A stretch of 64,000 bases of DNA from positions 17,929-81,928 of the forward strand of contig JAHFQW010000001.1 of assembly GCA_023259115.1 (NCBI GenBank), given 5' to 3'. The stretch is from an archaeon. Lineage in GTDB: Archaea; Nanobdellota; Nanobdellia; Woesearchaeales; GW2011-AR9. Made by a program: the position numbers and the translations under genes. Positions 58,966 through 64,000 of the stretch are shown piece by piece. The first letter of the stretch is position 1. Each line of letters begins with the position of its first letter. A model generated the notes under the pieces. That model worked only from the letters and a program-made list of their open reading frames with translations. It searched no databases and had not been told where the DNA came from.

Positions 58966-61284
58966 TTGATGGTTATGAAAAAAAAGAAGGTTGCCCTGCA
59001 GAAGATGAAGAGTGTACAATCTGGAAAGAAGGGTGTACAAGCTATAAGTAGGGAGGCTAAAAGTAAGGTCATTAAAAAAGCAATATCTGTGAAGAGATTG
59101 GGTTCTAAAAAAAGTGTGATTTCTAGAAAAAGAGTTCTAGTTAGGGGGGTTTCTCTTAAAAAGGTTAGTGTTGCTCAAAAAAAAAAAAATGATAAAATAG
59201 TTGTGACGGCAGCGTTGCCGTATGCTAATGGGTCTATTCACATTGGACATTTATTGGAGTATATTCAGGCGGATATTTTCACGCGGTTTTTGAAGCTGCA
59301 GGGCAAAGATGCACGGTATATCTGTGCGTCAGATATGCATGGGACACCAATTGAGGTGAATGCGGCGAAGGCGGGTGTTGTGCCGGAGAAGTTTGTGGAG
59401 AAGTATTGGGAAGAGCACAAGGAGGATTTTGCCTCTTTTTTGATTGAGTTTGATGAGTATTATAAAACGCATTCTGTGGAGAATAAAGAGTTGGCGGAGT
59501 TGTTTTATACTACACTTAAGAAGAAAGGATATATTTATCATAAGAAAATGGCGGTGATGTTTTGTGAGCATTGTAGACGATCGCTGCCAGATAGGTTTGT
59601 GAAAGGGGTGTGTCCAAAATGCCATGCGGCAGATCAATATGGGGATGTGTGTGAACAATGTGGAAGTGTGCTTAAAGCGTTTGATTTGATTAAGCCCTAT
59701 TGTGTGATATGTAAAAATACTCCGATTCGTTGCGAGAAAGAACATTATTTTTTTAAGCTGAGCGCATTTGCAACGCAGTTACAGGCATGGTTATTTTCTG
59801 CAAAGAATTTACAATCTGAAGTGAGAAATTGGCTGCAAGAGTGGATGAGAAGAGGGCTGGAAGATTGGTGTATTTCACGTGATGCGCCGTATTTTGGATT
59901 TGAGATTCCAGGGGCAGTGGAGGAGATAGGTGAGAAAAGATTTTTTTATGTGTGGTTAGATGCGCCTATTGGATATATTTCGTCCACTAAGCATTGGGCA
60001 GAATTACATGATACAACCTGGGAAGAGTATTGGTATGGCGGGGAGGTGTATCATTTTATAGGAAAAGATATTGCGTATTTTCATTTCTTGTTTTGGCCAG
60101 CGATGCTCATGGCGATGGGTATTGCCTTGCCGACATTGACGGTGCATGGGTTTATTACGGTCGATGGGCAGAAGATGAGTAAGAGCAGAGGGACGTTTTT
60201 TACGGCAAAAGATTTTATTGCACTCTATCCGGTTGAGGGGCTGCGTTTTTATTATGCAATGCATCTGGATAGGAAGTTAGTAGATGTGGATTTGAATTTG
60301 GAGGAGTTTCGTGCAGTTAATAATAATGTGTTGATGGGCTCATTGGGTAATTTTTGTTATCGGGTGTTGACGTTTGCGCAGAAGAATTATGGCGAGGTTA
60401 GTGTTGTTAGTTCTGAGAATGTGTTTAATAAGGAAATCAAAGGGTTGATTTCTGAGGTTGAGAAGAGTTATGCGGGGATGGATTTTAAGTCTGCGGTGCG
60501 GGGGATATTACAGATTGCAGATGCGGGGAATGCGTATTTTCAGCAGTCAGAAGTGTGGAAGAGTAAAGAGAGTGCTGAATCGAGAGCTAAGGTGGGTTGG
60601 TGTGTGAATTTGGCGCGTAATTTAGCTATTTTAATTTCTCCTGTGTTGCCAGAGTTTAGTTCTAAAGTGTGGGGTGTGTTAGGAGAGAAGAATTTAAAGT
60701 TGAGTGAGATAGGGTTTGGCTGGTTGGGCAAGTTGCATGAGGTGCCACTGCTGGTTGTAAAAATTGATGAGCTGAAGAATAAAGCTGTATTTCCTCTGCG
60801 AATGATGGTGGGAGAAGTTGTGACTGTGCGTGATCATCCAAATGCGGATAGTTTGTATTTATTGCAAGTGGATTTTGGTGATGCTAGTGGATTTGGTGAG
60901 AGTTCAAGTGGTGGCTTTGGTACAAAGCAGATTGTGGCGGGGTTGAAGAAGTTTTTGACAAAAGAAGAGCTGCAAGGTAAGAGGGCGGTGTTTTGTGTGA
61001 ATATGAAGCCGGCGAAATTACGTGGTGAGATGAGTGAGGGGATGATTTTAGTGGGGGATGATGGTGCAAGAATTGGGTTGTTGAACGTGGAGGGTGGCGA
61101 GAGAGGGGACGGAGTTGTGTTTGATGGAATGGATTCAAATAAAGGTGAAGTGACGTATGAGGAGTTTACGAAATTGAAGATGGAAGTGAGGGGAAAGAGG
61201 GTTGTGTATGAGGGCAGGATGCTTAAGAGTGGTGTGAAAGAGGTTGTGTGCGAGGGTGTGAAAGAGGGGGCAAGGGTTAAGTAA
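58966..61284 (+). CDS. metG: Methionyl-tRNA synthetase with Lys-rich N-terminal extension and C-terminal tRNA-binding (EMAP/Trbp111-like) domain
   Basis: VTAALPYANGSIHIGHLLEYIQADIF, zinc knuckles CEHCRRSL...CPKCHAAD...CEQCG, DGQKMSKSRGTF; C-term VGEVVTVRDHPNADSLYLLQVDFG. Confidence 0.95.
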   Translation: MMVMKKKKVALQKMKSVQSGKKGVQAISREAKSKVIKKAISVKRLGSKKSVISRKRVLVRGVSLKKVSVAQKKKNDKIVVTAALPYANGSIHIGHLLEYIQADIFTRFLKLQGKDARYICASDMHGTPIEVNAAKAGVVPEKFVEKYWEEHKEDFASFLIEFDEYYKTHSVENKELAELFYTTLKKKGYIYHKKMAVMFCEHCRRSLPDRFVKGVCPKCHAADQYGDVCEQCGSVLKAFDLIKPYCVICKNTPIRCEKEHYFFKLSAFATQLQAWLFSAKNLQSEVRNWLQEWMRRGLEDWCISRDAPYFGFEIPGAVEEIGEKRFFYVWLDAPIGYISSTKHWAELHDTTWEEYWYGGEVYHFIGKDIAYFHFLFWPAMLMAMGIALPTLTVHGFITVDGQKMSKSRGTFFTAKDFIALYPVEGLRFYYAMHLDRKLVDVDLNLEEFRAVNNNVLMGSLGNFCYRVLTFAQKNYGEVSVVSSENVFNKEIKGLISEVEKSYAGMDFKSAVRGILQIADAGNAYFQQSEVWKSKESAESRAKVGWCVNLARNLAILISPVLPEFSSKVWGVLGEKNLKLSEIGFGWLGKLHEVPLLVVKIDELKNKAVFPLRMMVGEVVTVRDHPNADSLYLLQVDFGDASGFGESSSGGFGTKQIVAGLKKFLTKEELQGKRAVFCVNMKPAKLRGEMSEGMILVGDDGARIGLLNVEGGERGDGVVFDGMDSNKGEVTYEEFTKLKMEVRGKRVVYEGRMLKSGVKEVVCEGVKEGARVK

Positions 61285-61434
61285 GGTTTAGTTTTTTTGA
61301 ATGGAGTTTTTTGCGTTGTGTTTGTGTCTTTTTTCTATTTATGAGTGGTTTCTTTGTGTTATTTTTTAGTTCTTTTTGTCCTATATATGACGAAAACCTT
61401 TATATACCTTAGTTCTTTCCTGTGGGTATATACT

Positions 61435-64000
61435 ATGGTGGTTAAATCGGGGAGTGTAGATGGTGATAGAACTAGAAATAGAGGATGTTTTAGAGAGAGA
61501 GGTTTTCTGAAGAGTTATAACAAAAAATGTTCTAAAAAAGGACAGATTACGGTGTTTATTATTGTGGGTATTCTTATTTTGTTTACGACGGCGGGGATTT
61601 TGTATTTTACAAAAACGGTGACGACACAGAAACTGGAAACGGCAAAAGAACCAACGATTAGTGCTGTGCCAGTGGAGTTTCAACCAATACAGCAGTATAC
61701 TGAGAATTGTTTGTTGCAAGAGGGAAAGAGTGGGCTTGTGTTGCTTGGTGGACAAGGCGGTTATATTTATCCGGATGTGGTGGGCAAATTTAGTACTGGG
61801 GTGCTGAGTGGGGGTACGGGTGGTGCAACTGATATGACTAATGCGGATGGGATAACGCTGGGTGCGGCGCATGTTCCCTATTGGTATTATAATGTGAAGC
61901 CTAATGTGAATCCAGAAGTGGTGTTTTCTTCTCTGAGGCCAAAACTGTATGCGAAAGAGGATGATGTGATGAGTGTGGAGAGTCAATTAGGGAGATATGT
62001 GAAAGAGAAATTGGATGAGTGTTTACAAAGTTATGGGGCATTTGCAGGAGAGGGGTTTAGGGTTGAGAAACAAGAGAGTGAGGGAGTGATGGAAGTTGAG
62101 GCGAGAGTGGCTGAGAATTCGGTGAATTTTTGGCTTAAGATGCCACTACGAGTAACAAAAGCGGGAAATACGATTGAGATGAATGAGTTTTATGTGAAAA
62201 TACCACTGCAGTTGAAGAGGTTTTATGATGTGGCAAGCGAGGTTGCGCAGACGGAACAAAATTTTAGTTTTTTAGAACGTGATGCGATGGATATGATTGT
62301 GACGTATAGCGGGGTTGATATGAAGAAATTGCCGCCAACACAAGCGGTTACGTTTGATGCGATCCCGAGTGTGTATTGGTTGGAAAAAGATGTGGCGTTG
62401 AATGTGAAGAGTTTATTGACATCTCATGTGCCGTTGATTAGATACTATGGAGCGGATAATTTTTATCGTTTTGATTATTTGAATGGAAATACTAACAAAG
62501 GAAGTAATAATGGGGTACAGGAGAGTAGTGGAGTAAAAGAGGGGGCGGTTGCGGATTTATCTGGTTTATATCAGAAGAATTATGATGATATGATTTTGCC
62601 ACTGGATTCGGGAAAAGGGTTGGATGTTACTTTTGATTATTTTAATTGGGTGCCGTATGTTGATTTGAATGATAAAGGGGGAAAGATTGAGGCGTCATCT
62701 GCGGGAGCGAGTGTGATGCAGTTTCAGTTTCATACAAATAGTTATTATACAACGTATGATTTGAGTTATCCGGTGCTTGTGACGCTGCGTGATACGAAAG
62801 CGTTTGATGGTGAAGGATATACTTTTGCATTTGCGTTGGAGAGTAATATTCGAAATAATGAGGTTGTGAAATCAGGATATATTCAACCACCGCCTGTTGT
62901 TGCACAAGGGAAGAGTTTAGTGTGTGATGAGGATAAACGTGGAACGCAGCCAATTGTGACACAAGTTGTGGATAGTAGTAATCTCAAACCTCTTGAAGCG
63001 GTACAAATTGGATATTCTATTCCACAAGATACGGATTGTGTGATTGGACAAACTGATAATTTAGGTAGTTTGGATGAGTCATATCCGGCGGTGTATGGGG
63101 GAGTGGTGAGTTTTGCAAAAGAGGGTTATTTGACAAGTTTTTATCCGGTTGATACGTATCAGTTCAAAAATCGAAGAGGAGTTATTGGCAATGCGTTTGC
63201 GGGGTTGAATGATAAAGTTGTACCACTTCATAAAATTAAGACTATTAATGTGTCTGTGAAGAAAAAAATGATGGAGAAGTGTGTGGGTGAGACGGGGGCA
63301 AATATTAAACAAGGGGCGATAGCGGTGTCTGCGGTAACAGGAGTTGGTGGAGTTGCGGAAGCGACAATTACAACGGGTGAAAAAGCTCGTTGTTTTACGC
63401 AGGGGTTATTTGGCAATGTGAGCGCGCCGTTGTATTCTTATACACCTGAGTTGTTGGATCGGGTGCATAGTTGGGTGTTTGTGGATAGTGCTCGTGCACT
63501 TGATGTCAAAGAGAGTGCGACGATTATTTTAACGCGAGTGGCGGATTTATTGCCGGGTGTGAGTAGTGATGATTTTGTGGCAACGGCAACGGTTACGGGA
63601 AATGAGATGAGCTCAGTTGATTTAGTGCCTGGAATTTATCGTGTGGATGGTTTATTGAGTACGACGCAAGAGATTATTATTCCTCAAGAAGAGAGATGCA
63701 GCGAGGGAGTGGTGGAAGCTATTGCGTGTACGGATGTGAATGGGTGTTGTAATACGTTTGATGAACAAAAGTTGGATAAGCTGCTTGAGGGTCAAGTGCA
63801 GTGGGATACGCCAGGAATGTATTTAGCAATTACGCCTGATCAATTATATGGTTCACAACAAATCACATTTTATGTAGTTGGTTTTGATGAAGCGAATGTG
63901 CCACAGCAGGAGCATATACGGGTATTAGAAGATTTACAGGTGATGGGGCAGTTGGGGAATATTTCAAGAACGTTGCGAGGAAATTTAGAGCCGTCATTTC
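61435..64000 (+). CDS. Large surface protein with type IV pilin-like N-terminus (runs off right edge)
   Basis: N-term KKCSKKGQITVFIIVGILILFTTAGILYF; frame open from ATG 61435 to window end at the lines checked; absent from track because no stop in window. Confidence 0.75.
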   Translation, partial: MVVKSGSVDGDRTRNRGCFRERGFLKSYNKKCSKKGQITVFIIVGILILFTTAGILYFTKTVTTQKLETAKEPTISAVPVEFQPIQQYTENCLLQEGKSGLVLLGGQGGYIYPDVVGKFSTGVLSGGTGGATDMTNADGITLGAAHVPYWYYNVKPNVNPEVVFSSLRPKLYAKEDDVMSVESQLGRYVKEKLDECLQSYGAFAGEGFRVEKQESEGVMEVEARVAENSVNFWLKMPLRVTKAGNTIEMNEFYVKIPLQLKRFYDVASEVAQTEQNFSFLERDAMDMIVTYSGVDMKKLPPTQAVTFDAIPSVYWLEKDVALNVKSLLTSHVPLIRYYGADNFYRFDYLNGNTNKGSNNGVQESSGVKEGAVADLSGLYQKNYDDMILPLDSGKGLDVTFDYFNWVPYVDLNDKGGKIEASSAGASVMQFQFHTNSYYTTYDLSYPVLVTLRDTKAFDGEGYTFAFALESNIRNNEVVKSGYIQPPPVVAQGKSLVCDEDKRGTQPIVTQVVDSSNLKPLEAVQIGYSIPQDTDCVIGQTDNLGSLDESYPAVYGGVVSFAKEGYLTSFYPVDTYQFKNRRGVIGNAFAGLNDKVVPLHKIKTINVSVKKKMMEKCVGETGANIKQGAIAVSAVTGVGGVAEATITTGEKARCFTQGLFGNVSAPLYSYTPELLDRVHSWVFVDSARALDVKESATIILTRVADLLPGVSSDDFVATATVTGNEMSSVDLVPGIYRVDGLLSTTQEIIIPQEERCSEGVVEAIACTDVNGCCNTFDEQKLDKLLEGQVQWDTPGMYLAITPDQLYGSQQITFYVVGFDEANVPQQEHIRVLEDLQVMGQLGNISRTLRGNLEPSF

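Noticed and set aside
1-64000. CRISPR arrays, cas genes, rRNA genes, full transposases
   Set aside because: No regularly spaced 20-50-nt direct repeats with unique spacers, no recognisable Cas, rRNA or transposase ORFs were seen.
1-64000. Many antisense ORFs in the track (e.g. 338-637 -, 18470-19708 -, 40838-41442 -, 61381-61986 -, 62642-63416 -)
   Set aside because: They lie opposite strongly supported genes and have biased composition (Ser/Thr/His/Pro- or Ile/His-rich) expected from reading the skewed complementary strand.

Overview
This 64-kb window looks like chromosome from a low-GC archaeon, probably a DPANN/Woesearchaeota-like lineage. Supporting signs are EF-1A followed by ribosomal protein S10, TTTATAAA-type promoters, two tRNA genes with introns at 37/38, a KKGQITVFIIVGIL-type pilin-like N-terminus, and a full UvrA/B/C set. 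I support about 60 CDSs, 2 tRNAs, several structured intergenic elements and some promoters. Main observations: (1) a sharp strand-composition switch at about 39.97-40.10 kb, A/C-rich to G/T-rich on the + strand whatever the gene orientation, consistent with a replication origin but with no orc1/cdc6 in view; (2) a family of about 90-nt twin-hairpin intergenic elements with a fixed layout and a shared TATTAG linker but different, self-complementary stems; (3) two large nested-hairpin modules at 15.06-15.55 kb; (4) a 124-bp element with 18-bp perfect inverted repeats flanked by 9-bp direct repeats; (5) a degenerate 14-bp tandem array upstream of metG; (6) a compact operon of unknown proteins with receiver-like folds, divergent from a double-Lrp regulator; (7) islands with different composition between uvrB, uvrC and uvrA. 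All calls come from reading the sequence and the supplied ORFs; no searches were run.
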